A stretch of 64,000 nt of DNA from Calycina herbarum. Lineage: Eukaryota > Ascomycota > Leotiomycetes > Helotiales > Pezizellaceae. The notes under the pieces were generated by a model. The model worked only from the letters and a program-made list of their open reading frames with translations, made no database searches and was not told the DNA's origin. Shown here piece by piece: positions 1-11,961 of this stretch. Positions within the stretch are counted from its first letter, which is position 1. The number at the start of each line of letters is the position of its first letter. The stretch spans positions 35,332-99,331 of the forward strand of contig LLEY01000202.1 in assembly GCA_001414485.1 (NCBI GenBank), given 5' to 3'. Made by a program: the position numbers and the translations under genes.

Positions 1-617
1 ATTCAAATAGAGGCCAATTTGTAGATGCCAAGAATAATAGGGGAAATACATACCGAAGCAGGAGTCTCGATGGCGGTTGCTCTCAATTCAGGGGAGTTCA
101 CTGATGATTGATCGTCATCAGCATCGCCGCCAGTTGCAGATGAGGGAGCGGTAGCATTGTCAGAGCTGGCCTCCACAGCCGCCTTTTCTTGTGCCTTTTC
201 AGCTTTCTCCTGAGCCTTCGATTGCTTGACCGATTTTTGCTTTGTGGTAGCTTGTGATTTACCACTGATGACATGGCCTGCTTTGATGCTTGAAAGTTGC
301 CTGGCGAATTCCTTGTTATCAACATCATCATCACGCTCATTGCTGATTGGGACACTGGTGATGGGCTTCTCCTCTCCAACTGCCTTGGGAGCTGGTTGGG
401 CCTTTTTCTTCTGCGACTTCTTGACGGCCTGATCACCACCACTGCTCAACCCTCCATCCTTATTAGATTTCTTCTCCTTTTGTTTCTCCCGAGGCTCAAT
501 TGGTTTGCTTCGTTGTTTGGTTGATGGCCGAGGTGCCTTCGATCTGTGGTAGTACCAGAATCCACCGCCCACGGCAACCACAGCGACCCAGCCGCCAAGT
601 GTGCTCATGATAGCCAT
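1..617 (-). CDS. 5' part of membrane-anchored Lys-rich protein (partial)
   Basis: Only the first exon lies in the window: positions 617 down to 54, 188 codons, followed by a GTATGT donor at 53-48; the rest lies beyond position 1. ATGs at 617 and 608 are both in frame. Residues about 5-23 form a short hydrophobic stretch (GGWVAVVAVGGGFWYY) that looks like an N-terminal membrane anchor. A long, highly charged segment follows, rich in Lys, Glu, Gln and Ala (KAQEKAEKAQEKAA), probably disordered or coiled coil. I do not recognise the family. The layout (anchor plus basic tail) resembles ER or mitochondrial-surface tethered proteins, but that is analogy only. Confidence 0.6.
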
Positions 618-1480
618 ATTGTTGAAATGCCTCGCAGCAAGCTGTCACTGCCAGGTCCGGCTACAGATGTGGGAACTGCTGAGAGGGAGTCGCCGATGAC
701 CAAGAATGGCGAAAGAATGGAACGGCTATGCGGAGTTGAGGGAGGGTGGAAATAAAGACAGTAGGTAGGTATTCTAAGGACGGTAGCCGTAGTTTTAGGA
801 CGGGAGACGTGTTCAAGCTCCTGAAGGTCAATGGGCTAAGCCTGACCCGACTAGCGCGTATCGGTGGTGAAGACACATTTACGGGTACCAAGCACTTCCA
901 GCCCTTCAGGGTTATGAGTAGTCCCTACTTCGGAACAATCGGCAATAAAAGCGGCACTAAACAATCACATGTGCCTATTCAGATTACTTGCCATACAAAC
1001 TACCCTTTGAATCAGAACCAGGCTATTATTAAAAACTGACTTTCAGCTGAATTGCTCTCCTACCTAGTTAAATCCAGGAATTATATTCTTCTTCTCCTTG
1101 AATTTTGGGACACACATTCGGTGATTTTGGTAACCTTCAAGGTTCTTAGGTAGCCACAGAAAGCTAGATAAAGCATGCCGCTTTCCATGTCAGATCTACC
1201 TGAAAGGGGAAGGAGTGATCCCCGTAGCTCAACAGGGACTCGGAAATCCCCGCCCATCAAAAAGGTGGGATGAAGAGGGGTCTTTCCAGAAATGCATGTA
1301 AATTGCTGCATTAGCAATATTGTCGGCTTTCCCTCACTGACAACCACGACTCTCTCTCATTGCTGATAAAAGAACAGGCAAAAGTGCTTAATAGAATATA
1401 CCCCTGTCTAGCTATATCTCTGTGCAATACAAGGAACTCTCCTCTAAACTTGGAACTTTCCCCTCAAAAGATTGCAGGCC
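618..1480. other. Intergenic region between divergent genes
   Basis: 863 bp between the start of the leftward gene and the start of the nucleoside hydrolase. It must hold both promoters. The short ORFs here have no recognisable composition and I see no RNA gene or repeat. Confidence 0.5.
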
Positions 1481-3327
1481 ATGGCTGCTCCTCGTAACCG
1501 TATCATTATCGATACAGATCCAGGTATGATATTTTCTAGAACTTGAAGCAACGACCATTTGCCTATCTAACTTCTAATAGGGGTCGACGATGTTCTCGCT
1601 CTGTTGTTAGCATTAGCCGCAAACCCCGACGAGATTGAGCTTCTCCTCATTTCGGTCACTTACGGAAACGTTGAGGCTCAAAGGTGTTATCCTACTATGA
1701 AGTTTTAACGAGCTCTCGCTAACCTTTCCAGTTGTTTACGAAATGTCGTCGCCTTATTCCACATTATCGAGAAAGAGATGGAGTGGCGAAGAGCTCGAGG
1801 GCAAGCCGAGGGATTTGGGACCATGTCGAGCTCAAAACCTTTGGTTGCTGTTGGTGCTGACCATCCTCTGGAAGACGAGATGCTCATGGCCGATTATTTT
1901 CGTAAGAGCCTGCTCCTGCCTGTTTCTATTGAAATCCGCTAACAATTCATTCTAGACGGAATCGATGGTCTTGCTGGTGTCTCCACTTCTGTAAGTTCTG
2001 CAAGGTCTCCTACGAATCACGACACCAAATTCTTTTCTCATCAACTATTTTCTGAAAAGATGGGCTTAAATACCTCTGCTAGTCCTGGATATTTCCCCAT
2101 AATAATCTAGCGAGCATTTTGTTTGTAATATCTTCGCTCTGATGAACTGAGCCATCTTTATTGTGAGGTTATGGCAGGGGTCTGTCAACTCTATCTGGAT
2201 ACCATTTTCGCTCCTTTCCCATTCCACTATGTTTTTGGGCATTTCTATTCTTGAATTGTTTGGACCATCCTGCTATCATCCACTAAGATTGAGGTACCCT
2301 GCTAACCAGAAAACAGCACCCTCACCTGTCTCCAGCGGACAGTTGGAAAACCTTGTTTGAGCCTCCTAAGCCAGGAGCAACTGCAGAGGAAATTGCAGAA
2401 GCTCACGAATTAGCCTCTCCATCAAAGGCTTTCCGGGCATCTCAACTTCCTGCACACAAGGAAATCCTACGTCTTCTCAGGGAGAATCCCAAAGACACCA
2501 TCACAATCGTTGCCATCGGGCCTCTCACCAACTTGGCACTCGCAGCTGCTGAAGACCCAGAAACGTTTTTGAAAGTGAAGGAAGTTGTGGTTATGGGAGG
2601 AGCAATCGATGTCGAGGGGAACATTACTCCTGTTGCCGAGTTCAACACATACGCTGATGCTGTCGCCACTGCTCGTGTTTTTGCATTGACATCTCCAACG
2701 CCATCCTCGACAATGCCTCCAGTACCGGCAAACAAAACCACCCTACCAGCTTATCCAAAAGGACTCTCAAGAACTCTGAATCTTACGCTTTTCCCACTCG
2801 ATATCACATCTCCTCATCTCCTCCATAGGTCGCATTTCAAAACAAAACTGGATCCTCTGATTGCTGCTGGAAGTCCTCTGGCTGAGTGGACTTCTGTCTT
2901 CGTCCTCAAGACCTACGAAAAAATCGAGTCCCTCACCAGAAAGCAAGCAAACCCCGGTTTGGAGATGCACGACCCATTGTGCGTGTGGTATATGATTTCT
3001 CGCTCAGCTCCTTCTTGGTTGTTGTCCCCCAAGTCTCCAGAAGATATCCGTGTCGAGACTTCTGGTCAATGGACAAGAGGAATGCATGTTATCGATCGCC
3101 GTAACCGCAAGAAGGAAGGTGTGGAAACACAAGTCAAGAGCCCAGGGGCTGTGGATATCACCAATCCCATGGAAAGTTTGAGTGTTGGCGAGGAAACTCA
3201 TGGTGACCCCGTTGGAGATAATGGAAGCTGGCTTACTGCCAGCAGAGGCAACAGAGTGAACAGAATTGTTGGGAGTCCTGGAGAAGATGAATTTGGACCA
3301 TATCTTTTGGACCGGGTTTTCGGTTGA
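1481..3327 (+). CDS. Inosine-uridine-type nucleoside hydrolase
   Basis: Exons read as 1481-1523, 1581-1682, 1732-1901, 1956-1990 and 2317-3327. Joined, they give one frame starting MAAPRNRIIIDTDPGVDD. DTDPGVDD (residues about 11-18) is the calcium-binding Asp cluster that defines the IUNH family, which cleaves the N-glycosidic bond of ribonucleosides for purine and pyrimidine salvage. Other family segments are GLAGVSTSHPHLSP, the GPLTNLALA block, VVMGGAIDVEGN and EFNTYADAVAT. The C-terminal part (after about residue 330) is low in recognised motifs and Ser/Gly-rich. Intron 4 (1991-2316, 326 nt) is several times longer than the others. Yeast Urh1 is the nearest named relative, but the orthology is not tested. 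Confidence 0.88.
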
Positions 3328-4385
3328 GTGGGGAGATATGTGTTTCCATTTGAAAGAAGTGTTTCAACGTGGGTAGAGTTATAACTATCGTTAAAGTTGG
3401 CTATCGGTTCTTTAACATGAACGGCAGTGTCCTAGAAAGTAGCATATGGTATACATAACATGAGAATATACATTTAACAAGATGACTTCTGAGAACTGGA
3501 ACTTTTTTTTATTAAAAAAAGGAAATCACTCCCCAGATTTCCAGCAACTCACCAGCTCTACTCTGCTTCCCTTCCGAGAAAAACTCATCGTGAGGAATGA
3601 TCACGGTCATGAATTTCTATAGCCTTGAGTGGGGGATCAGCCTTTGCTGCTGAAGAAATCAACAAATTACCTTTTGGTTCCTAAGCATTCTTCAACTCCT
3701 CATTTATTTGAGTCGCCCCCAAATGTAGTGCTTGACTTGCTCGCTTTTTGATAGCTTATTCCTGGCTTACTCCTGGCTTACTCGTGGCTTACTTGATGGC
3801 TTACTCGTCAGTAGAATTCTGGCCCCAAAATTTTAAGTTTGGCTTACTCGCCATCCTCGATTTGAATCGCAATGTAAAGTTTACAATCTCTCTTCTCACT
3901 TCAGCTTTGAACTTCGTTTCTCTATTTAAACACTCTAAAAAGCAAGAGCAACACAAGTGGAAATCAGGAAAGCCATGGAAGTGAAAGAAGTTTCATTGTT
4001 TTCATTTCAGTGTTTAGTGTCAAGCTTCCTCCTATATTCTCCTTTTTCGTATTTTGCCATGACACTGAGTGTGCAATCAATATGACATCTTATAACCAAC
4101 TATATATTTGTCGGGAACAAAAGGTTACGTGCTATAATCAACAATAAATAAAATCAAAAATACCAACCTCACCCAAAAAAGGTAGCCCAAAAATAAAGAG
4201 GTATCAAATTGTCATTTACTTTCCGCCCTAAAACGCCATACATGCAACATCCCAGGCCCTATCCTCAGCCATTCTTGATATTCATCCATCCATCCCTTCA
4301 TCAATCACATCGGATCCAACATTTTTCTTCCTCCCTTTGCTTCCCTTTTCCATAATATCACTCCCATTCATAACCACCGTCAAGA
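3328..4385. other. Intergenic, convergent 3' ends
   Basis: About 1.06 kb between the nucleoside hydrolase stop and the LSM8 stop. Apart from the small tandem repeat at 3763-3807 it is AT-rich unique sequence with no supported gene. A 78-codon ORF at 3748-3984 is driven by that repeat and is not supported. Confidence 0.5.
3763..3807. repeat. Short tandem repeat, 11-12 bp unit
   Basis: Four consecutive copies of TGGCTTACTCC-like units (one extended to 12 bp) lie in non-coding DNA. Confidence 0.7.
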
Positions 4386-4865
4386 TCACGAATGCTTCAC
4401 CCCTCCAATAACAGCCCCCCGTACCTCGCCCCAATTAATGCTCTCATCCAACTCGGAATCCACTAATCCCACCACCACCACATTATCCCCTCGAATCAGG
4501 TAGAGACCGTGTGGGATTTCGCTCGAGGGCTCGGGATCTTCTGGGGGTCGGATTATACGTTCTGTTGTTTCTGAGAGGACCTATTTTCGCATCCCAAATT
4601 AGTATCAACCCGTATCATATATAAAGGGACTGGAGCTGCGGAGAGAGGAGGGGAAAAGGACATACCAAATTCGTCATCTGATCGCAAGATAACAGGTTTC
4701 CGACCAAAGTTCTCGAGTCGCTGGTCAGAACCAATACTTTCTCTATCCAGAAACTGTCAGAAAGGGGTTGTAAGCTTTGCCAACGATTCGAGGATGATGG
4801 AGGGGTAGGTTTGGGAGGGAAGGAGGGGGGTAAAACTCACTGTTTACATAGCCTTGGAGAGACAT
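4386..4865 (-). CDS. LSM8: U6 snRNA-associated Sm-like protein LSm8
   Basis: A 98-residue gene in three small exons: 4865-4841, 4742-4666 and 4580-4386. The product starts MSLQGYVNKKVLVLTSDSR, continues through GNLLSCDQMTNLVLS (Sm1 motif region) and contains LYLIRGDNVVVVG (Sm2 motif with the RG pair), then ends GEVRGAVIGGVKHS. The MSLQ start and the C-terminal tail are typical of LSm8 and not of LSm1. LSm8 replaces LSm1 in the nuclear LSm2-8 ring, which binds the U6 snRNA 3' end and serves splicing. Introns of 98 nt (4743-4840) and 85 nt (4581-4665) have GT-AG ends. The gene is divergent from VPS26. No single ORF here is long, so it is easily missed. Confidence 0.93.
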
Positions 4866-5187
4866 GGCGCGGGGCTTTGAGGCCAACTATGCGCGGCAAG
4901 GAAAGAGAGGGCGCGCGACAATTTTGGGATGAGGTTGACTGCGTAGTTTAACTTGTTTTTGTGCAGAGTGCGGAGTCTGGGGAAGTCAATGGAGCGACAA
5001 ATATAAATTTAGGAGTCGGTGATAGGGCCCGAGCTCCACCACCCTGAAAGGCTCCAGCCTCGTTGCCGCGACCTCGCTTCAAGGTGTAGCTACGAACGCC
5101 CACCTACCTGGGAGCTCCGACATCACCACCTTCACCTGCGCCGCGATACGGGAATCCATAACGAACGGTAATAGGTAATAGGGAAAG
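4866..5187. promoter_or_regulatory. Bidirectional promoter region LSM8 / VPS26
   Basis: 322 bp separate the two divergent start codons, so both promoters must fit here. An AT-rich patch (AAATATAAATTT, about 4999-5010) is the only TATA-like feature seen. Confidence 0.5.
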
Positions 5188-6340
5188 ATGTCGTACTTCT
5201 TCTCCACCCCGGTTGATATCGACATTGTACTGGACGATGGAGATGACCGACAGATGGTAGATATGAAGACAGAGAAGGGTCGTCGCGAGAAAGCACCACT
5301 CTACAAAGACGGAGAGTCCGTAAAGGGAGCAGTTACCATACGACCGAAAGATGGGAAGCGATTAGAACACACAGGAATCAAAGTCCAATTCATTGGCACA
5401 ATTGGTACGTCGGGGCGCAAACCACACCCCGAAGAGGGGCGAAGCAAACAACATGAAGCTAATCAGCTACTCAGAGATGTTTTTCGACCGAGGAAACCAC
5501 TACGAATTCCTCTCTCTCGGCCAAGAACTAGCAGCTCCCGGCGACCTCCAACACCCCCAAACCTTCGATTTCAACTTCAAGAACATCGAGAAGCAATATG
5601 AATCCTACAGCGGCATCAACGTACGTCTCCGATACTTTGTCCGCGTCACCGTGTCCCGGAGAATGGCGGATGTGATTAGAGAGAAGGATATCTGGGTCTA
5701 CTCGTACCGGATACCACCCGAGATGAATAGTTCCATCAAGATGGATGTTGGTATTGAGGATTGTCTACACATCGAGTTCGAGTACTCGAAATCCAAATAC
5801 CATCTGAAGGACGTCATTGTGGGACGTATATACTTCCTCCTGGTAAGGTTGAAGATTAAGCATATGGAGCTGTCTATTTTGAGGCGGGAGACTACGGGTG
5901 CGGCTCCTAATCAGTACAATGAGAGTGAGACCCTTGTACGATTTGAGGTTGGTTTTCCCCATGACATGTTACCGGACTTTTCTGAATTATTACTAACATA
6001 CTCCTAGATTATGGACGGATCGCCTTCAAGAGGAGAGACCATTCCAATTAGATTGTTCCTTGGCGGGTTCGATTTAACCCCAACTTTCCGTGAAGTAAAC
6101 AAGAAGTACTCCACAAGATATTACTTGAGCTTAGTGCTCATTGATGAAGGTAAGCATTATCATCCCCCCCCCCCCCCCCCCCAAACGAGACTAACCAAAT
6201 CATTAGACGCACGAAGATATTTCAAACAATCAGAAATTGTCCTGTACCGTCAAGCTCCAGAAATCGCCGCAGCAGCCGGCCAACAAACCCAAATCACAGG
6301 AACCGTTCCCCCAGAGCGAACGCAAATACCACAAGCTTAA
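5188..6340 (+). CDS. VPS26: Retromer subunit Vps26
   Basis: Exons 5188-5404, 5475-5947, 6008-6149 and 6207-6340 join in frame to 321 residues, close to the usual length of Vps26. Diagnostic segments are MSYFFSTPVDIDIVL, ERTGIKV-like RLEHTGIKVQFIG, EMFFDRGNHYEF, GINVRLRYFVRVTV, IWVYSYRIPPEMN, MDVGIEDCLHIEFEY and IPIRLFLGGFDLTPT. The fold is arrestin-like. With Vps35 and Vps29 it forms the cargo-selective retromer trimer, which recycles receptors from endosomes to the Golgi. Intron 3 carries an uninterrupted run of 19 C before a normal CTAAC branch site. The stop is TAA at 6338. Confidence 0.96.
6164..6182 (+). repeat. C19 homopolymer inside VPS26 intron 3
   Basis: Nineteen consecutive C lie between the donor (GTAAGC, 6150) and the branch-like ACTAACC (about 6190) of a 57-nt intron. 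Confidence 0.9.
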
Positions 6341-6639
6341 GGACTTGAGGAGAAAGAAAGTAATGACCCAGACAGAGCAAGCAAGCATCATATCATTTAT
6401 CGAATTGTACCATAGACTCACAACCACCATATCAGGTGAAAGCCCTCTAAAGCAAGCGATCCAATGCAAGAGAAATTAAAAATCAATTTTTTATGGATAT
6501 CAAGATTCAAGAAGCCTTCCCTTCCTCATGTTCTCACATTTCTTACTTTTACAAGAACTCCGGAAATTTTACTAACGCCCCTTCCCAAACCTGCTTGCTT
6601 ACATGATTTATTTCCCTTCGAATTGTGATCCTTCGCCAA

Positions 6640-9600
6640 TTATAAGATATCCATCTCATCCCCACCCTCAAACGCGAACTGATTATTATCAATCGCCGCA
6701 ATCCGATCTAGTTCGGCCTGATACTCTCTCCGAATCTCATCCAGCGTAACCGCTTTCCTCTTCACCTCGCCTCCAATTCTAGATCCGTTTGTTCTCTTCT
6801 GAGGCTCCTCGTACAAAATCCAGGCTTGTTTTGGGTCCACGCAACTCAGAGCATTGATCAAGGCCTTGAATTGCTTCGTAACAGGGGTCTCAAGGTCGTC
6901 CTGCGCGAGTGTCCTATCACCTTCGCCGGATTCTTGTAATCTCTGTAGACGTTCAAGTGAGATTGCGGCGGCTCCTCTGAAGTCATTTCGTCTGATTCGC
7001 CAGGCGTAGAGGATCTTGTGGTATGGGACTCCGACTGTGACATCGACGATTTTGTGACATTTACTTGCGAGGTAGTCGTCTACTTCATCGTGCAAGCCAA
7101 CTAGTGGTAGCTCGGTGAGTTCGGTTGCGTAAGAGTTTTCGCACATTTTGGAGACTAGCTCGTGGAGAGAGGCAATTTGTAGAGGGTGATTTGTGAAGAG
7201 AGCGAGTGCTGAGTGAGCCAACTCGTAACGAGATGTCTTCAAAGCAGCGGTAAAGAGGCGACTTTGCATCTCAGTGCGCAATCTCTTGTCTTCATAATCC
7301 TCGCTTCCGTTTTTGAGGAATTGAAGAGATAATCTTGCGAAATCAATCACGTAAGAGTACATCTTTTCCTTTTCATATTTGGCGACAATATGAGAGTAGT
7401 AATGGGGAAGGCCTGAATTTAGGTCTTTCCGCTCGATATCATCCAAGTAGCCTGCGCTCGAGAAGTATGTTTGAGAATGTGCTATTAGAAAATCAGTATA
7501 AACCCTATCACGCCCATTACGAAAACTTACATATGCCAAATGCAGCCCTCTTGAAAAGCACAGCAGCTGCTTGAGGATCGTTCGAGGCCAGACATGCTCT
7601 TCCTTGAATATACGTCGAAAAGGGATCTTGGTCGGAGAATCGGCTGAGTTCCATAGCAAGATCGGGTCGGTTTTGGTGTAGTAAGTAGCACTGGATGAGA
7701 GATGGTACCGTTTCGTAGGAACTGTCGGGACTACAAATTTGTTGAATAAATTTTGTCAAAGCGATCGTCATCTCAACATCTTCGCTCGGTTCCAGGTCAA
7801 AAATATGACGCATGATTGCATCCATCACTGGTACCGTCTCCATCCTAAGGGCTTCTGGTTTCTTGGATCTATCTTCAGCAGACGCAGCCGAATTGCCTGT
7901 TTCGGAGGGTAGAGAAATTTGAGTCGTGACCAACCAGTCGAGTAGTTCCAGTTTCTTCAGCATATCCAGAAATTTGAGGAAAACGGTAGCAGTCTCAAAC
8001 TTGTTGCCACTTTCAGTGTGATTGACTTCAGCCTCGATCAGAACCAGGAGTATTATTTGGTCGATGATTATATTGCGATGTAGTTCTATGGTTTCTTGGG
8101 TTCCTCGGATGATCAGCTTTCGCCCAAATTCGCCAACTGCTTGCTTTGATGACTTTTCCGAAGCTTCCTCGCCAATCATGAGTGAAACCATGGCTTCGTA
8201 TACCTCTGGCGTGATATCTTTAAACGTACTGCCATAAATTTTCAGATCATCCACGACTTGGTTGTAATCTTCATCTGCGATCTGGTTGGGGAAGTCGCAT
8301 TTGTCGTAGAAAGCTCGCATTCTCGAAGGCCCTGTAAGTGAGGGTTCCTCGAACATCTCACTGAGTAACGTGGATTTGCAACTATGCAAGAGAGACGACG
8401 ATAAAGAGTTTCGGAATTCAGCAGCAACCAAAATGGGAGCAGCCACTTTCACCAGATTGGCCGGAATTTTCTTAATCTCTTGGTTGTGCCAAATCCTTTC
8501 TAAATTGCTGCACTTTCGAACGGCAGTGATACCATCAGCCAGAATGACCCATGGGAGATTTCCAATAGGATCTAGAACCAGAGACTGTGCCTCACCGCGC
8601 TGCTTGTCCAATTCACAGATCAGTCGATAGAAGCGATTCCACTGTTCTCCAGTCGTTTGTCGTAGGGACTCATAATCCATGCTGCCATTAGCTGCACGGC
8701 CAAGAGTGTTGTTTGAAGCGACAACAGAACACATTCTCTCTGGTAGGCTTCCAGATCTCCGTGCAGCAATCCCAGAATTGTTGTTTTCGAAAATCGCAAG
8801 CCCAGTTTCAATGGTAGCGGTTGTATATCTTCCAGGACTAAGCAAGAACTCCACCCACTTATCTGTAATGTCCATGGAGTCGCCCGAGAAAATCAATGGC
8901 TTCGGAGTCTCATCGAGTATCTCGGTGGTCATTCCCCTCCAGTCATCTCTCCATGCTTTTTGAAGATTTTTAATCCTACTCCCGTCTGCGGCACCACCTT
9001 TTCTGAAATCCAACTTCTGAACGCGGTAGGTCAAGTTGTTCTTCCATAAAGTCCACAGGGAATATTGGTTGGGTTTGGCTTGATCAAGTACTACAGAGAA
9101 ATCCGCCAAAGTCCACACAGCGCTAGTTGGACATCGAGGTACCAATTGATTTTTTGGGAAAATATCCACAACTTGGAGTGAGCCGTCTTCTGAATCCTCT
9201 TTTGGTGTGACCATCCAGAACTTGAATTCTCCATTATCTAGAGGCGAGTAGGTGACGCACAAGGCGCGTTCATCGTCGCTGAAAACCTTGATCAGCTGCG
9301 AGAGTGACGGGTCGATAACCTTCTTTACCGTCTCTTTTGGGTCCAGTTCCTCATTCAGCAGGTCTCCCATATAAGCGATCTTTCCTGTGATCAAGTTCCA
9401 TATCCGAAGTTGGTGGTTGAGAGAAATCGTAAAAGCGTACGGCATTCCATCGATATTGTTGACTGGAGAAGCTATCGCGGTGACTGCTGACAGTTCCATG
9501 TTGTGTTTGCCATAGTGGACAGTGTTGCTTCCATGGAAAGGAATCAAACTTCTGAAGCTGTGGCTCCATCCGCCCTCATTGTAGAAAACCTCCTTCCATT

Positions 9601-10317
9601 CCGAACCTAAAATAGAATTAGCATATTTCCACAGTAACTAAATATCCCAAACATACCATCTCCCTTCATACCCTCTCCTTTCTGCTTGCGATTTAGTTTT
9701 AGTAGTCCTCCATCAATCAGCGAAATCAGCAATTCATCTGCCGTCAGAGCTACCAGTCGATGTGGGTGCTTGAAACTGAATGCTGTACACAAATATGATT
9801 TTGCCCAATCCGCAACGTTCCCCTCTGTGCTTGCTGGTTTGCGAAAGAAATCGGGTCGTAAAGTGAGGGTGTAAAGGTGATTCGATTCCGTCAAGATAAA
9901 CACACTAAGTGCATCATGCTCCTCCGAATCCGACAGCGCAATACACGATGGCAGCGCCGGACTGGGCAGATGTAATCGTAGCGTAATGTGTGATTCCTCC
10001 CCCGTCGCTGGCTTTGAGAAGTCGACTACTCGTATGGATAGGACCTTTCCGTTCTCAAGCACCCTCCAGAGAAAGCTCTTAGGGAAGGCATGGTATGATC
10101 GATGATAGACCGAGGCAGCCGTAGCAAGATGTCGTTGCTTGAAGAGATCCTCATCTTCTGCGACGGGTATTTCGACGATATGCGCTCGTTTTTGGGTTCT
10201 GTTTGGCCATACTGATGTGCCGTGGGGGGGAAGGCGGATCGCAACCGTTGAGCCTTGCGTAGAGGACTCCAAATCTAATCGTGTCTCCTTGTAGGTGGAT
10301 ATGAGGCGTTGGTCCAT
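6640..10317 (-). CDS. NUP120: Nucleoporin Nup120 (Nup160 family)
   Basis: Three exons: 10317-9657, 9606-7531 and 7481-6640, with short GT-AG introns and phases that fit, giving 1192 residues. The N-terminal half has beta-propeller-like blocks: VFILTESNHLYTLTLR, ADELLISLIDGGLLKL, then GMPYAFTISLNHQLRIWN followed by a KIAYMGDLL strand. This order is typical of Nup120/Nup160. The C-terminal half is helical (LPHYYSHIVAKYEKE, YELAHSALALFTNHP) and matches the solenoid part of the family. In the cell it would sit in the Y-shaped (Nup84) scaffold complex of the nuclear pore and support mRNA export. It lies tail-to-tail with VPS26, 299 bp apart. The family call rests on layout and recalled motifs. Confidence 0.85.
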
Positions 10318-10809
10318 CCTGTCTCCATTAATTATCGTTATTGGTGGTGTGGAGAAGCTTCTTCGTTGAGTCGCAAGTCAACAGCATGCACGCGTTTGGT
10401 CGCGCGGCAACTTTTGAAGCTCTTTAAGAAAGCCGAGTTTCACCCACCCAGAGCCTACCCTGTATTTCAGCAGTCACTTATCAAGCTCAAAGCATAACTT
10501 CACACTGGCACATAGGCAATTAGTTTACTTAGTCAACAATTGACTTCCAGTTGAAATAAAAGAGGGGTTGAATCATATCAAAGCACGCATATGGATTATC
10601 TTGTCTAACTCTTCCTATTGGCAAAAATGTACCCATAAATAATGATGTCTTGAATGTACGGGCATTCAGACGAAAGCCAAACCAAAGCACCATCCCCTTC
10701 CACGCCATGACCATGAACCATGCAGACAAACAAATGAAAAGAACTTCGTGCAACTCGTAATTATCTCTCAATATCCCCTGTTATAAGATCGCTCTTGAAT
10801 CGCAAAGCT
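10318..10809. other. Intergenic, NUP120 upstream / RAD51 downstream
   Basis: 492 bp between two leftward genes. It should contain the NUP120 promoter and the RAD51 3' UTR. I see no other gene; an 80-codon minus-strand ORF (10529-10771) has no recognisable features. Confidence 0.5.
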
Positions 10810-11961
10810 CTAATCCTTCTCCAAATCCTTAGGGCTTGGGTCACCAATACCATCCTCGTTGATTGCAAATAGACAATCACTCTCCGGAAGACAGGGACTA
10901 TCGTAAATCTTGCAGATTCTAGTCTCTCCACGACCTTTCTTGAGACTTAATCTGGTAGTACTGGCATGTGCGATAATATTTCCTCCGATAGGTTTCTTTG
11001 GATCTGGGTTGAACATGGCACTTGGGCCTCCGTCAACTTGAGCGACAACTTGATTGGTGATGACGACTGCAATTCCAAACTCATCAGCTAGACGTTGAAG
11101 AGTTCTGAGGAATTTCGCCAGATGAGTTTGTCTAGAAGAGAGTTCTCCTCGTCCAACGAAGTCCGTTCGATAGAGCGATGTAGCACTATCGACAATTAAG
11201 AGAGAGAACCGAGTTTCGCACATCATGGAGGCTGCCTGATTTAGTAGTTGAAGTTGATGATCGGAGTTGTAAGCACGAGCGTATGCAACGTTATCGAGGA
11301 CTTCTTCTCCGGAAAGACCATATCGATTTGCCACCGCAAGCAGGCGGACTGGTCGAAAGGTTCCCTCTGTGTCGATGTAAAGGCATTTCCCTTCTCCTCC
11401 TCCCATATCGAATGGCAATTGGCAGGTAACAGCCAAGGTATGGCAAATCTGACTCTTTCCAGTTCGAAACTCTCCAAAGATCTCGGTTACGGAACCAGTC
11501 TCAATACCTCCAGCTAATAATGTATCCAACTGCTTCGATCCAGTCGTAATGGATATCAATTCGCTTCTGCGCTGGTGCATTTCGGTGGCTGTGGTAAATC
11601 CCAAAGGAACGAGTTTCGAGGCTGTATGCAATTAGAAATGCCGAGCTGATGGTTCCCAATGTACTCACCCTCTGTCAAGATCTTGGTTGCCTTCTGTTCG
11701 GAAATGCCTTTGATTTGTTCCAGAACTCTGTGCGAAGTATACGCCACAGACTCGACCGTATTGAAACCGCCATCGACTATCAGTTGTATATCGCGCTTCG
11801 TAAGACCTGCGACACCCTATCGGAGTGTTAGTAGGCCGTTGAGTTCAAGGTCGCGCGGGTTGGAATCATACAATGAGAGCTGCGAGTGGCGTTGGTGCAC
11901 CTGGACCGCCCACACCGACTTCATCACCCCCAGATTGCGAGGCTTCGACTTCCTCGGTCAT
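10810..11961 (-). CDS. RAD51: RecA-family recombinase Rad51
   Basis: Exons 11961-11872, 11816-11669 and 11621-10810 join to 349 residues, the usual size for Rad51. The N-terminal domain includes [18 protein letters not shown] and the helix-hairpin-helix-like [16 protein letters not shown]. The ATPase core has Walker [10 protein letters not shown], the [10 protein letters not shown] block, Walker B LLIVDSAT and the loop-2 segment [20 protein letters not shown]. It forms filaments on single-stranded DNA and catalyses strand exchange in homologous recombination. The ATG at 11961 gives a short acidic Gly-rich leader as in other fungi. Both introns are about 50 nt with clean GT-AG ends. The loop 2 and terminal sequence favour Rad51 over Dmc1. 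Confidence 0.96.

Noticed and set aside
3748..3984. 78-codon ORF with repeated Leu/Tyr-rich start
   Set aside because: Its beginning is the translation of the 11-bp tandem repeat; no support as a gene.
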